DNA of 64,000 nucleotides from Irpex lacteus (GCA_001986395.2 MQVO02000033.1:62001-126000), one strand, 5' to 3'. Counted from the first letter of the stretch, positions 1-10,799 are shown. Notes: a model not told the origin generated them from the sequence alone. Numbers and translations are program-made.

Positions 1-222
1 GCCTTATTTGCTGCATAGGGGCGAATAATATGCCACTCGTACTATCGTGCCAGTTGTACCTGAGTAGATGCCTAATCAAGCCAACACCCGATCCGATCTA
101 CGGGGATATCTAATCTCCAGTCAATTATTCGGTGAGTGGGTGAAAGTTCATACGTTCAAGTTCATACGTTCTCACAGCGTCTTGCACTTGTACACACACC
201 TACACCTCTCTCAAGAAACACA

Positions 223-1142
223 ATGGCAGCAAGAACAGCAACGCTGGAACGCAAGACAAACGAGACGAGCATCTCCGTGTCGATCAACCTCGACTGCCAG
301 CCCGGATCCGGGAACAAGCAGGAGATCAACATCTCCACAGGCATTGGGTTCCTCGACCACGTAATTGTCTTCCCAACACCACCTACTATGAGTACCGTCC
401 CAGCTAACTACCCCACAATACGGATGTCTTGTAGATGTACCATGCCCTGGCGAAACACTCTGGCATGTCGTTGACTCTGAAGGCGGAAGGCGATTTGTGG
501 ATTGATGATCATCACACTGCAGATAAGTATAAACATGCAGCATTTGAAGAAGGTCAAGGAGGCTTATTGAGGTTGTTTGTGCTGTACACAGGATAGCGCT
601 ATAGCCCTTGGGACGGCGTTCAAACAGGCGTTGGGCGAGGTCCGCGGGATTCGTCGGTACGGGACTGGCTTTGCGCCGTTAGATGAAGTAAGCACCACCA
701 TATTCCCTTCCACTTTGTTCCGTTCAACTCGGACTTGAAATGCCATATGGACTGACGTTTCTTGTACGACGTTGCAGGCTCTTTCAAGAGCAGTAATAGA
801 CATCTGCTCACGCCCCTTCTGCGTCACCAACCTCGGCATCAAACGCGAAAAGATCGGGGACCTCTCGACGGAGATGTTCCCACATATCTTCTACTCGTTC
901 GCTATCGCCTCGGGTGTGACGTTGCACGTCGACGTGCTGAGAGGGGAGAACGACCATCACAGGTGAGTAGCCCCAGTTTCGAGGTTTTTTTGGATGGTGG
1001 TGTACTGGAGAAGGAGTATGTACGCTGACGAGGTTTGATTGATAGAGCGGAGTCTGCGTTCAAGGCGTTGGCGTTGGCGATTAGGGAGGCTATTACGCGT
1101 ACGGGGGGAGACGACGTTCCGAGTACGAAGGGAGTTCTGTAG
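223..1142 (+). CDS. HIS3: Imidazoleglycerol-phosphate dehydratase (histidine biosynthesis)
   Basis: Dehydrates imidazole glycerol phosphate to imidazole acetol phosphate, a late step of histidine synthesis. Five exons read in order. The first (223-360) carries [14 protein letters not shown] and GIGFLDH; the second has [13 protein letters not shown] and the metal-binding DDHHTAD; the third has [13 protein letters not shown]; the fourth has [13 protein letters not shown] and FPHIFYSFA; the last has [15 protein letters not shown] and ends PSTKGVL, as fungal HIS3 proteins do. The histidine-rich metal motifs (FLDHM, DDHHT) are intact, and total length fits the family (about 200 residues). The ATG at 223 follows a CACA-rich leader. 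The intron after HHTAD reads best as GTATAA...GATAG, giving Asn before AIALG. The gene converges on CDC45. Confidence 0.95.
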
Positions 1143-1328
1143 GCTTGTACGTAGGCTCTACGGCGCAGGGGAAAATTACACATACATAGCTATGTTGGTA
1201 TGGTATGATACAGTACAGTGCCAGAAACGAAACGAAACGTAAAACCAAAACACACACAGAAAGAACGAGAACATGACCGTCCGAAAGCACTAGATACCAT
1301 TACGAGTGTGCCACAACCACCTCTACTT

Positions 1329-4000
1329 CTATCTGGCACCCTCACAAAGAGTGTTCAAAAAATCAACGAGGTCGTCCTTGTGTATCTCTATAACGCTAGT
1401 GTCGAACGCGGTGTACCGGACCTGTGCGTTACACTTGGCTTGTGCTTCTATGAACGCGAATCCGAATTCACTGTGAGATACGATGACATGAGTCAGCTTG
1501 TTGTCCAGGAGATCTGAAGAATGAGGGAAAAACAGGAAAGAAGGGGAATGGGAGAGGGGGGAGGGGAGAAGGAAACACACTTACTTCTTCCTAACCTGCC
1601 CGAAATCAGTCGCAGCAGTGACACCCACAACAGTATACGCCCCCTTCCTCTCATTCAAACAACACACAATAAACGGCAGACTCTTCCTCCTCCTCCCTCC
1701 TTCCCCTCCTCCTCCCCTTGCCTCCCTCTCCGCCACCTTATCCCTAAGCGCCTCCACCAGCCACAATGCGAGCCGCGAAAGGACGGAGGGGTGAGAGAAG
1801 AGAGGGAGGTCGGGGCCCTGGGTGAGGACGACGACGCGGTGGCCGCGGAAGGATTTGATGTCTTGCTTGTCGATGATGGAGGTGCCGGTGCGGATGATTG
1901 CGCGGTGGAGGGCCATTGAGAGCGGGAGGGCTTTTTTCATTAGGAATATGCTGCGAGACGTATCAAAATTCAAGGTTAGATAATCTTCTTTCGATATGTG
2001 CATAATCACTATGTTGAGCTTACTCGTCTAACGCATCATACGCAGTCCAGAAATTCCTAACCCACCACTCCGACTCACCCTTCCCCTCCTCTCCCTCCTC
2101 CTCCCTCTCCCTCTCCCCATTAACATCCCTCTCCCTCTCCTTCCCCTTTACCCCACCCACCCCATTCACAAGCGCATTCTCCTTATCACCCTCCCCTCTT
2201 CCCCCACCCACCCCACCCCCCGCATCCCACGCCCGTCCCCCACCAAACCACTCCCCCCCATTCCTCGCCCCCTCCACCTCCACCTCAATCTTCGTACCCT
2301 CCGCCAAATCCAACAACGCACATACACCCTCCACAGCGTCCCCCGCCGAGATCGGCTGACTCACGTACCCGCACGCGCGCGCGAAGGAAGGGTAGGAGAG
2401 CTCGAGGAGGCCGTACTCTGGGGCGATTTGCGCGAGCTTGGTGCGGAGAGAGTTTTTGAGGTCTTTGGCCATGTGGGAGTAGGACTGTTGGGTTTCTGTT
2501 ACTGAGAAGCCCATCTTTGCGAGGAGACCTGTGAGGCGTTTTCGACCTTTTTCTTTCCAGATCCCGAGGCGGCCTGCAACGTAACTTGAATGGTACATCG
2601 CGTCGTAGAGGTTCCAGTGTCGGAAGAGCATGAAGCGCCACTCGTCGGTGGAGAAGATGGCCCGGTCGTCAGGGTTCTGTGCTTTGTATTCGCTGTAGTC
2701 GGAGGTGGTGGATGAAGTGGGGAGAGGGGGGTGGAGACGGGCGACTTCGTCGTGGTAGACGGCGTGGAATTTGTCGTATTCGGAGCGCGAGATGCGGGAG
2801 GTTGTGTATTGGTAGGTGAGGCCGAGGATCGCTAGCCTGTTTGGTGGTTAGTGTTCATCATCTAGTAGGAGGATAAGAATGAGGATGGGGACGGGGATTC
2901 AATGTCGCTTGTAGGAGAAGGGAGAAGAAGGGAGAAAGGGGAAGGGAGAAGGAGGGAGAAGAACGACGCACCAAAGCAAATCCGTGTCCGTCCGCTCAAG
3001 GACAGTAGCAAGTAGGTATATCGTCCCGGACGCGCTCTGCGCGTGCGACGTGCCCGTCTCGCTGTGTCTATTTAGGATGGCGCGTAGTCGGTCACGTTCG
3101 TCTCGCGGTGTGTATTGGGGTTTCTGTCGTGCACCAATCAATCAAACAAACAAGCGAATAATCAAGGTTAAGTGAGTGGGTCAGGGAGGGAGAAGTGAAA
3201 GAGTGTACGGACGTCTGCTTTTCGGCGTTTTCGTGATGGGCGGCCTGAGTTTAGGGATCGCCGTTTGCCTGTTGAGCTGCCTTCTTCGTACTCGTCTTCT
3301 TCCTCTTCTTCCTCGTCCTCTTCGTCGAGACCGTCATCTTCGAGTTCGGAATCTTCGTCCGAGGCGGGTTCGGGTTCATACTACAATTCTCAGTACTCCT
3401 ACACCCCATGACAGACAGAGGGATATGAACTCACAGTAATCACATTATAAGCCCTCCTCTCCTCCGTCAACTTCTCCACCCCTCCATCGTCCCATATGAC
3501 TATCCGCTCTCCGACGTCCTGCTCCATGAAGACGTTCTCCAGGTTTAGAGGCCGTGAGGAGTCGATGACGTGGACGTGCAGGTTCGTGTTGAAGGGCGCG
3601 AACCAGTCGTCCTTTGTTAGGTCGTACATGGCTCCCATGTTTATTAGGATGAGGGTGTGCAGCTATACCCACGCATCCCATGTTTGACATTAATTTTCAC
3701 GGTTATGTGGTACTAAGAAAGACGGAGACATACGTCTTGATAATGCGCAAACTCATCCTTCTGTTTCATGAGCTGGTCAGGTCCCGCTATGGGTATGATA
3801 CGATACATAACGTCGTCCTGCTTGAGCAGCTCAGCGAGCATGCGCGCCGCACATAGCGCGTCAACATCGGGTGCGACTAGGATGATCACGGATGACGCAG
3901 AGGTCAAGGGGGACCGTCGGTGTCTTGCGAGGATCTTGGCATAGGCTTCTCCGTAGGAGTCTTGGTTTGGTAGGGCGAGGTGTGGCGGGGGGAGGTACAT
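1329..4000 (-). CDS. CDC45: Cdc45, DNA replication initiation / CMG helicase subunit
   Basis: Cdc45 joins Mcm2-7 and GINS to form the CMG helicase at replication origins. The N-terminus begins MYLPPPHLALPN and carries VIILVAPDVDALCAARML, the degenerate DHH-phosphoesterase motif of the family, then RIIPIAGPDQL. The next exon has INMGAMYDLTKDDWFAP, HVHVIDSSRPLNLENVF and IVIWDDG. An acidic, low-complexity stretch rich in D and E follows (about 3290-3380), as is usual in Cdc45. Middle exons include FRHWNLYDAMYHSSYVAGRL and the C-terminal exon ends FDTSVIEIHKDDLVDFLN. Several introns interrupt it, and a glycine-rich insert (about 2080-2290, purine-rich on the coding strand) looks disordered. The ATG at 4000 is well supported; exact exon ends in the low-complexity part are uncertain. 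Confidence 0.93.
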
Positions 4001-4066
4001 CCTATGCTGGCCACGTGGATGAGCTGGGCGAGGCTACGGGGATTGCAATTGGTGAGGGTAATTGTG

Positions 4067-4235
4067 GAGGTAATATGTCACGGAATATGTGGAAAGAAAA
4101 TGTGGAGGAGGGATAGTGGATGGATAGGTCACGAGAAGGAGCTCAACAGACGCGATCAACGAATTCGAAGTCAACGCGTCGCCGTGACACAACGCGTATC
4201 GCTACCTCACGTGCGTCGTGTCACCTATGATCGTG
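4067..4235. repeat. Direct repeat R, left copy, flanking elements A and B
   Basis: This block, just upstream of the CDC45 start, is repeated in the same orientation at 6672-6825. Shared landmarks in order are ATGTCACG, GGTCACGAGAAGGAGCTCAA, CAGACGCGATCAACGAATTC and CAACGCGTATCGCTACCTCA, followed by CGTGC. The pair brackets about 2.4 kb holding elements A and B. This could be the trace of a local duplication or of one insertion event. No coding sequence was recognised. The stretch from 4236 to 4438 shows nothing I can identify. Confidence 0.75.
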
Positions 4236-4438
4236 ACACTCAACACACAAAACTTTCAGTTCGAGCACTGCTAACACTGAAGCACGTTCTCTTTGATATT
4301 GTTTACATCAATGCTGATACTGGCTACGCTCATACAACAGGACAAGTGCGCACAAAGTCAGCCGAGCCCCAGAGAAAGTCTGTGTTGACTTCTCTTCGTT
4401 ATCGTTTCTATGCAGATGTGCAGCTATAAGCTAAGTCT

Positions 4439-5294
4439 CTTCATCACCCCCGTCAACGCAGCCCCCAGTTCTGCATTTTCTTCGCAGCCTTAGAAATAAT
4501 CCCCGCATGTTCATCGTCATTCTTTTCATCACCCCCATCAACGCAGCCCCCGATTCTGCATTTTCTTCGCAGCCTGATATCCCACATGTAACGCACAAGG
4601 CGAGCCCTGCAAGGCTGAGATGGTCGTTCTAGACGCGTCAAAGAGCCGGAGAGGATGTCGCCGAAGAGGCTAGTCGAGCGAAGGTGGCTAGTGTGAAGCT
4701 CGCGCGTAGTCGCCAGATGTGAAGCGTGTGGAGGGAGGGACAGCCCAGCGAGAGCACAAGACATGTCACCTAGCAGACTGTCAGCCACCAGCGTGAATCG
4801 CAGGCGAACGGGGTTGCTCACCGAAAGATCAAACAGCTGCATGTAGAGGCGGACGTAATACATCGATATCGCCGTCGTTCGCGCGCGACGCTTTCGGCGG
4901 AAGGGAGCGACAGGTGCGGTGTGAGGGGTGTTCGAATAGAAGGAACCCATTGTGACGGTCGAGTACGAGTATAGCCCGAGGTCTTGTGGGTAGAACGGTA
5001 TAGAGGGCTCTCAACAACCAGTGAGTGCCATGAGGTCACGGCGCGGAGGACGATGAGCAACAGGTCGACGACGAAGACGAGGGTTGGAGAGCCATAGGGC
5101 AGGACAGGTAGACTGTAGACGTTGAGCTGAGAGCCCTCGATAGGAGGGAAGGTGGTGGAAGAGAGGAAAGAGCGGTGAGGTCAACTCGCGACGACGGAGG
5201 GACTTTATAGGAATTCAACTACCACGGCTGACATAAGGCGAGCCAAACAACGCGTTCGTCAGTCACGTTCGATCGCGACGACGTGTTGTTTGGC
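4439..5294 (-). repeat. Repeat element copy A (TATA, intron-like segment, tandem tail)
   Basis: One of four related copies (A, B, C, D) of an unrecognised element; A reads on the minus strand. In order of reading: an upstream palindrome (arms GCCAAACAAC and GTTGTTTGGC, 5242-5294), then GTCAGCC, then a TATA-like CTATAAAG near 5203-5209, then a pyrimidine-rich leader with CTTCCACCACC. A short open frame begins MALQPSS and ends SSSSAP. A segment with full intron signals lies at 4770-4821 (GTGAGC donor, GGCTGAC branch-like site, CTAG acceptor, 52 bp). The end holds two tandem copies of a block of about 85 bp containing GCTGCGAAGAAAATGCAG. Longer frames exist but are not kept in copy B because of a 17-bp indel. 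I cannot assign a function; a non-coding or micro-peptide transcript is an inference. Confidence 0.75.
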
Positions 5295-5751
5295 ATCAGC
5301 CCAGAATGAATCGGGGTGGCTGGACGAGAGCGAAGTCAGCCTCTTCTTCATGGTGCAGCTTCAAGGACTATACCTTCGAAGTCGTCGCCTATGGCGATTG
5401 GGATGTGGACGTACGTTTACCCAGCCCAGGATCTTTCATGACGAGAGCTCCGCAATAACTGGGGCCGTTGAGTGCTGAAAGAAGCGATGGCTGTTTGTAT
5501 TTTCCCTTGAAGACATGTCTAAAAACGTACGGCATGCGTGCTGAGTAGTGCTGAAGTGCTCAGGCTGAGGCGCAGAAGGAGACGAACTTGAACATCCGAA
5601 CACAGTAGCGCCCGAGTACAAAGATAAGATAAAAGCCAGACAGATCTAATCAGTCCCCCACTGGCAGCCACCCGCGCTACTAGTACAGGACAACAACGAT
5701 CCCTCGCCAGTATGTAATAGCTGAGTTCCTCGACATTAATAAACTAATACT
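5295..5751. other. Spacer between elements A and B
   Basis: No gene is supported here. The part next to element A (about 5300-5340) resembles the sequence upstream of element B (about 6605-6650), sharing GAGTGCGAAGTCA-like words, so it belongs to the repeated upstream region. The rest, including the AT-richer stretch with AAGATAAGATAAAAGCC near 5622, shows no feature I recognise. Confidence 0.5.
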
Positions 5752-6567
5752 CTTCATCACCCCCATCAACGCAGCCCCCAAATCTGCATTTTCTTCGCAG
5801 CCTCAGAAACAATCCCCACAAGTTCATCGTCATCTTTTCATCATCCCCGTCAACGCAGCCCCCGTTCTGCATTTTCTTCGCAGCCTGATATCCCACATGT
5901 AACGCACAAGGCGAGCCCCCGGAAGGCTGAGATGGTCGTTCTAGACGCGACAAAGAACCGGAGAAGATGTCGCCCAAGAGTGTAGTCGAGCGAAGTTGGC
6001 TAGTAAGGCATGTGAAGGGAGGGACAGCCCAGCAAGAGCACAGGACATGTCGCCTAATAGACCGTCAGCCACCATCGTGGATCGCAAGCAAACAGGGTTG
6101 CTCACCAGAAGACCAACCAGCTGCATGTTAAGGCGGACATAATAATTCGCGCGCGACCCTCTCGGCGGAAGGGAGCGACAGGTGCGGTGTGAGGGGTGTT
6201 CGGATAGAAGGAACCCATTGTGACGGTCGAGTACGAGTATAGCCCGAGTTCTTGTGGGTAGAAGGGTATAGAGGGCTCTCAACAACCAGTGAGTGCCATG
6301 AGGTCACGGCGCGGAGGACGATGAGAAACAGGTCGACGACAAAGATGAGGGTTGGAGAGCCATAGGGCAGGACAGGTAGACTGGTCACTGTATGTGACAG
6401 ACGTTGAACGTTGACTTGCGACCCCTAGAGGAGTCAGTCAAGAGGGAAGGTGGTGGAAGGAAGGAAAGAGAGATGAGGGTCGACTTGCGACGACGGAGGG
6501 GTTTTATAGGAATCCAACCACCACGGCTGACATAAGAGTCAAGGCGGACGATCGCGAGCCAAACAAC
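5752..6567 (-). repeat. Repeat element copy B (TATA, intron-like segment, tandem tail)
   Basis: This is the second copy, in the same orientation as A and closely similar along its length. It keeps the GCCAAACAAC word (6558-6567), a clear TATAAAA box at 6502-6508, the pyrimidine-rich leader with CTTCCACCACC, the micro-frame MALQPSSLSS...SSSSAP, the 52-bp intron-like segment (6054-6105, GTGAGC...TTAG with GGCTGAC inside) and two tail blocks of about 83 bp. Against A it lacks 17 bp just before the intron-like segment and has lost one palindrome arm. Longer reading frames are broken between A and B while the leader, micro-frame and splice signals persist; this argues against a long conserved protein. 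Confidence 0.75.
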
Positions 6568-6671
6568 GCGTTCGCAGCCCATGTTTGATCGCGACGTGTT
6601 ATGTGAATGGCATGGGAGTGCGGCTGGGCATGTACGAGTGCGAAGTCAATCTGAGACCGGGTGCTTGTGGA

Positions 6672-6825
6672 GGATGTATGTCACGAAATATGAGGGAAAA
6701 TGTGGCGGAGGAAAGGAGGATGGGTAGGTCACGAGAAGGAGCTCAACAGACGCGATCAACGAATTCAACGCGTCTGCCGTGATAGTACAACGCGTATCGC
6801 TACCTCACGTGCATCACCCTGGCCA
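6672..6825. repeat. Direct repeat R, right copy
   Basis: This block matches 4067-4235 in the same orientation, with small indels (for example AATTCGAAGTCAACGCGT on the left against AATTCAACGCGT here). Together the two copies bracket elements A and B. The 6826-7052 stretch that follows shows no gene I can support. Confidence 0.75.
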
Positions 6826-7052
6826 GTAAAAGCGAGTTTACTTCAACTCACGGAGTTCGAACCACGTATCACTCTTAGCTGTAGATGTCGAAACCTACAG
6901 TTAGAGAATAAGTATCATTTACAGTTGTGGTACCGGGTCACGCCACGCTGCATATACATTCCACGTCCTCCATACTCAGGCTGTAACTGTCCATGTTGGA
7001 TCGCTGAGTCTTCACATGCTTCACCTCACACCCTCTTCCTCGCAATCTCGAA

Positions 7053-7407
7053 TCAACCCAAAGCTCGCCGCGCATTAGCACGGGCCAGGAACTCCTGCTC
7101 CGACACAAGTCTTTTCTCTTCAGCCGCACGAAGCTTCGCCTCCCTCTCCTTGTATCGTTCAACGCAAGACTGATGAATTCTGGACTTCAAGTGTACGCTT
7201 AGGTGCGTACGAGCCACCCATCCGGGTCGCAACTGTCTTGACGCGAGAACTGATTGGAAGGTCGAACACGCGATACAGAGTACCTTCTTCCCGCACAAGG
7301 ATTCCTCAAAACCTGCCCGGTGTGGCGTTGGTATTAGTGCCGCAGTGACGCCTCATAAGTGCGATAATCATCGTCTTACCCTCGGGAAGTGACTTCTTGG
7401 GAGACAT
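7053..7407 (-). CDS. Small hypothetical protein with Cys/His cluster and charged helix
   Basis: I do not recognise this protein. Two exons (7380-7407 and 7053-7312) join across a 67-bp GTAAGA...CAG intron to give about 95 residues. The start is MSPKKSLPEG. A CGKKVLCIAC cluster is followed by ARTHLSVHLKSRIHQSC, so Cys and His are spaced in a way that could bind zinc. The C-terminal third (ERYKEREAKLRAAEEKRL) is a charged helix or coiled coil. A TATATAA box lies about 95 bp upstream of the ATG on the same strand, which supports a real transcript. A further exon past the TGA cannot be excluded. It could be a host gene or the remnant of a transposon-encoded zinc-finger protein. Confidence 0.5.
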
Positions 7408-7503
7408 CTCGAGCTCGTCGGATGTTGTAGGCGGGTGACTGGGCCTTGTGTATGCGGGCGGATGACCGGGTTTTGTGTGTCCAGTTGTATCTTACGAGGT
7501 GCG

Positions 7504-7510
7504 TTATATA
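7504..7510 (-). promoter_or_regulatory. TATA box of the small Cys/His protein gene
   Basis: The minus strand reads TATATAA about 97 bp before the ATG at 7407. This is the expected arrangement for a fungal core promoter with a short 5' leader. Confidence 0.5.
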
Positions 7511-8037
7511 TACTCCACTCAAGAGATAGTACCACGAATTTTGGCCATCGCCTTCGCGACAGGGTCTCTAATGCCATTGTGTTAAACCAATGGCAACATT
7601 AGTGTGGTGGCCGCCTGTTGTTGTCGTAACTCGAAGTTGGGTACCGGGCGCTGCGGAAACAGAAGTTGTGAACGAGAGGTAAGTAACGGAGGGACCAACG
7701 AGGAGAACATACTAGCAGATATAGTTGTCTTCAACAGTAGGGGCCCGGGCGAATAAGTACATCTGTGGAAGAGAGACACAGCATCACGATGGCATAACCA
7801 GCATTATTACTAGAACGCGGATCATATACGTACTCTACTACTAAGGCGGATACATGAAACAAGCTATACGAAGAATATATCTGTAAAATTACTGTTAATA
7901 ACAATAAGCATATGAAGCCGAGGAACTAAGGACTGAAACCCTATATACTACTACACTAACCAAACAATTAAAACCAAAATGAACGAACAAAAGCTCGCAC
8001 CTACTCTCGTAAACAAGCCTTAACTCGCAGACCAGTT
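7511..8037. other. Intergenic stretch
   Basis: No gene is supported. The right half (about 7800-8000) is AT-rich with short A and T runs and probably serves as the 3' region of the minus-strand gene that ends at 8038. Confidence 0.4.
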
Positions 8038-8709
8038 CTACCTCTCAAAGTCAAAGCTTCCCAAACGTTTGCCCCGCGTCACGAGCAACGTCGGAGAAGC
8101 AGCTCTTATAGGATGAGGTGAGCCGACCCTTCGCGTCGTCGCTCGAGCCTGAGATCCAGTACAATGTGAACCCGAGAGTACTGGTGCTGTCCCCACGTCG
8201 GATAACGCCCTCCTCCTCTTAGGTAACGCCACAGGTAGCGATATCTGAGAAGTAACCATATGCATCGGGTCACGATACGAAGATGGGGGTGGCACTGGTG
8301 TCGTACTGCGAGGCTGCTGAGCTGGGACCGTCAATCGGACGCTACGCGTCGCAGGTTTGCCGGGCGATTCGGCTCTGGAGGGCTCGACCGTTTCCCCTGC
8401 AGTTCGGGTTCGTCTTGATGGCAAGGCTGACAACAGCCCGAGTCTGAGTATGCGCATCCAGCGAGGTCTCGATTGAGTGACTGTAGCTTGGGCATCACCA
8501 GTGTCATAGCTCTCCGAAGCATCAACATCAGGGCGAGCGACGAATACGTTCGAGCTGGTGCTTTCGAGACTTGAGCTTGAGTCGGTGCGGGTCATGGTTA
8601 CATGTCTGGGATGATCGCAAGGAGCTGGAGGCGTCCTGGGCTGATGCGATGGAGAGTTCTTGAGGATACCACGAGGGCGCAGTGGCCCAGGAGCGTCTTT
8701 GGTGGTCAT
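8038..8709 (-). CDS. Hypothetical disordered Ser/Pro/Arg-rich protein
   Basis: A continuous frame of 223 codons starts at the ATG at 8709. I recognise no domain. The sequence begins MTTKDAPGPLRPRGILKNSP, has a serine patch (TDSSSSLESTSSN), Arg/Ser-rich and Pro-rich parts (PSRRTRTAGE, TTPVPPPSSY) and KRRRALSDVG, which could be a phosphorylated basic site. The composition points to an intrinsically disordered, possibly nuclear or regulatory protein. A TATAAAA box at 8903-8909 on the same strand gives a leader of about 170-200 nt that contains a short upstream frame starting MEPPWL. The RGILK word recalls docking motifs, but this alone does not identify a function. Confidence 0.55.
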   Translation of the reverse strand: MTTKDAPGPLRPRGILKNSPSHQPRTPPAPCDHPRHVTMTRTDSSSSLESTSSNVFVARPDVDASESYDTGDAQATVTQSRPRWMRILRLGLLSALPSRRTRTAGETVEPSRAESPGKPATRSVRLTVPAQQPRSTTPVPPPSSYRDPMHMVTSQISLPVALPKRRRALSDVGTAPVLSGSHCTGSQARATTRRVGSPHPIRAASPTLLVTRGKRLGSFDFER

Positions 8710-8902
8710 GCAGATCTAATGTGGCGTGGTGGAGGTTACTGTAGGCAGTACTTGCAGCAGTAGAAGAAGGGCGTAGCCACTGACCAGGAATGTGGTGGCT
8801 GACCGTGACAGAGATCGAAGTCGACGTCAGAGAAAAGAAATCTGCTCTGTAGTTATGCAGATCAGCCAGGGAGGTTCCATCGTCAGGATCTATGTCAGTT
8901 GC

Positions 8903-8909
8903 TTTTATA
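8903..8909 (-). promoter_or_regulatory. TATA box of the disordered-protein gene
   Basis: The minus strand reads TATAAAA roughly 195 bp upstream of the ATG at 8709. One short upstream open frame (MEPPWL...) lies between the box and the main start, so uORF control is possible. Confidence 0.45.
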
Positions 8910-8939
8910 TGTGGTAGCCAAGCAAGCTTTTTCACCCAT

Positions 8940-9558
8940 CAGACTGTAGTGATGTCGCCTCGGCCACATCCCGCTGCGAAGTCTTTTGAGTTCGGTGGCC
9001 ATGGCTCGAACTCACTGAAGGCCTATTTCTAGCTTAGTGGATACTTGGATCTCGGACTCACTGTATGTGTGTACATTGTAGGCCAGTGGCCGTCATGAGG
9101 CACGTATGTACGAACACGAGGCCACCATGCTTTGGCCCTGCTGACGCTGTAGATCTGGATATCCGAAGGAGCGCATTCGAATAGACAAGTGGACAAGAAC
9201 TTACTGTACAGTGGCTGCCAGTGGCTGCCAGTGGTCAACTCTATTCACTGCTCAGATATATTCTCCCCTTTGAGATCACTCACGAAGCTATTCGAAGATT
9301 GAGATGCGTTGGCGGTTGGCCACAGCCTGAGTGGGATGGCCGTGAGCCAGGGTCGGGGATTTCCGTCGGACTTCCCACGCCTGTGTTCCGTTCATCCGAC
9401 CCTTGTGGCCATTGTAACTTGGATCTCGACCATGATGTTCTTTATAGTGTAGCCCGTGAGTGAACTCTCCCTCGCAGGCCACTTCAACAGCCCATTGGAG
9501 TAGATGGTATCAGTACTGAGTACGCAGAAATAGTAAGTCTACTACGTCCAAGAATCAT
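8940..9558. other. Intergenic stretch
   Basis: No gene is supported. A small direct duplication of GTGGCTGCCA occurs near 9212-9232. The remaining sequence shows no motif that I can assign. Confidence 0.4.
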
Positions 9559-10799
9559 TCACAGGACAACCTTCCTTCCCTCCCGGATGCTGGTGAGCGC
9601 AGCATCCACCACACGATAGACATCCACACTGCTCTCAAGCGTCTCGTACACGCCAGTCTTTTCCTTAGCAAACTCCAACCATCCCTTACCAGTGTTCCCC
9701 AGCCTTTTCCCTTCATCACTCTCCCCAACGTCGACCTTCTCGCCGTTCAGGTAGACGTCTTTCTCATGAGTGGCAATTCCATCTCCAGGTGCACCTTTCG
9801 TAGACTTGACTTCGATGACTCCCTCTTCTCCGTAGATCACCCATCGGAATGGTTCTTCGACGGAAAGACCACCCTGATAGTGGATGTTCACGACGACGCC
9901 GTCGAAGTCTGACGTACGTCCTTTGAGAGCGCCGTTTACGGTGATCTGGTCGTGCGACGTCTTCACGATGGGGTCAGGGAGCGTTTGGCCTGTGGTGGGC
10001 TCGATAACGTGTGCGGTGGGTGTACGGATTGCTCCGAAAGCGCTGACTTCGGCGAGCTCTCCTAGGACGTCTTTCAGAACGACGAGGAAGTGGCCGATTG
10101 GAATGGTGAGCAAAGTAAGGCCTGCGGCAGGTAAAACATCAGTGTTATATTTGAGGAAATGAGAATATGTGGCTGACCATTATTCAAGGAATACATGTAG
10201 GCGTACGGAGGTGTGATGATCTTGCCGAAATACGCTACTGCGCCGTTCTGCACGATATCAACATGAGGCGAGATTATTTCAGAAGGAACTGCATCACATA
10301 CCAACGTAGTCGACAAAACCTTGCCGATCTTCCCAGAGTCGATGATCGCTTTCACCCTCCTAACATAGGCCGCATGGACGCCTTGCGTACCTACCATCGA
10401 CCTCACTCCCTTCGCTTTAACGGCTTCCGCGATGTGCACCGTTTCATCCAAGTTCCTCCCAGGTGCCCACTCCACAAATATCATTTTTCCCGCCTCGACC
10501 GCAAACATCACAACCGCATAATGGTCTGGCACCTTCACAGACACAACCACCATATCCACCTCCGGGTCTCTCGCGATGTCCACTTGACCTTGCGTGCCAT
10601 AGTACGCCTTGACCGTACGTCCAACCTGCTGCGAGTACTTCGAGGCAGCTTCTGCAGCGGATTGCGGAGTGGAGGTGCATAGTGCGGTGAGAGTGTATTT
10701 GTCGGCGAGGAAAGGGTCGAAGATTGGAGGTATGAGGTCGGTGGAGGCCCAGCCTCCTTTAGCGGAGAGACCGATGACCCCGAGACGGATAGGTGCCAT
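9559..10799 (-). CDS. Gfo/Idh/MocA-fold protein, GAL80-like
   Basis: Two exons give roughly 400 residues. The N-terminal Rossmann half begins APIRLGVIGLSAKGGWAST, a GAL80-style variant of the dinucleotide loop, then YTLTALCTSTPQSAAEAA and PEVDMVVVSVKVPDHY. The family's usual EKP motif, which carries the catalytic lysine in true sugar dehydrogenases, is replaced here by VEWAPGRNL, as in the GAL80 repressor branch. The C-terminal half has IGHFLVVLKDVLGEL, VVNIHYQGGLS and FRWVIYGEEGVIEV, a normal alpha/beta domain. A single intron lies near 10120-10180. Known family members either oxidise sugars with NAD(P) or, like GAL80, act as NAD(P)-binding regulators; the missing lysine suggests the second or an atypical enzyme. 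Confidence 0.85.

Noticed and set aside
4453..4950. 165-codon minus frame within element A (starting MGSFYSNTPH)
   Set aside because: It reads through the conserved 52-bp intron-like segment and into the tandem tail, and copy B breaks it, so a protein is unlikely.
4067..6825. Direct repeats R as LTRs of a retrotransposon
   Set aside because: They are only about 160 bp long, lack TG...CA ends and a primer-binding site, and no gag or pol frame lies between them.
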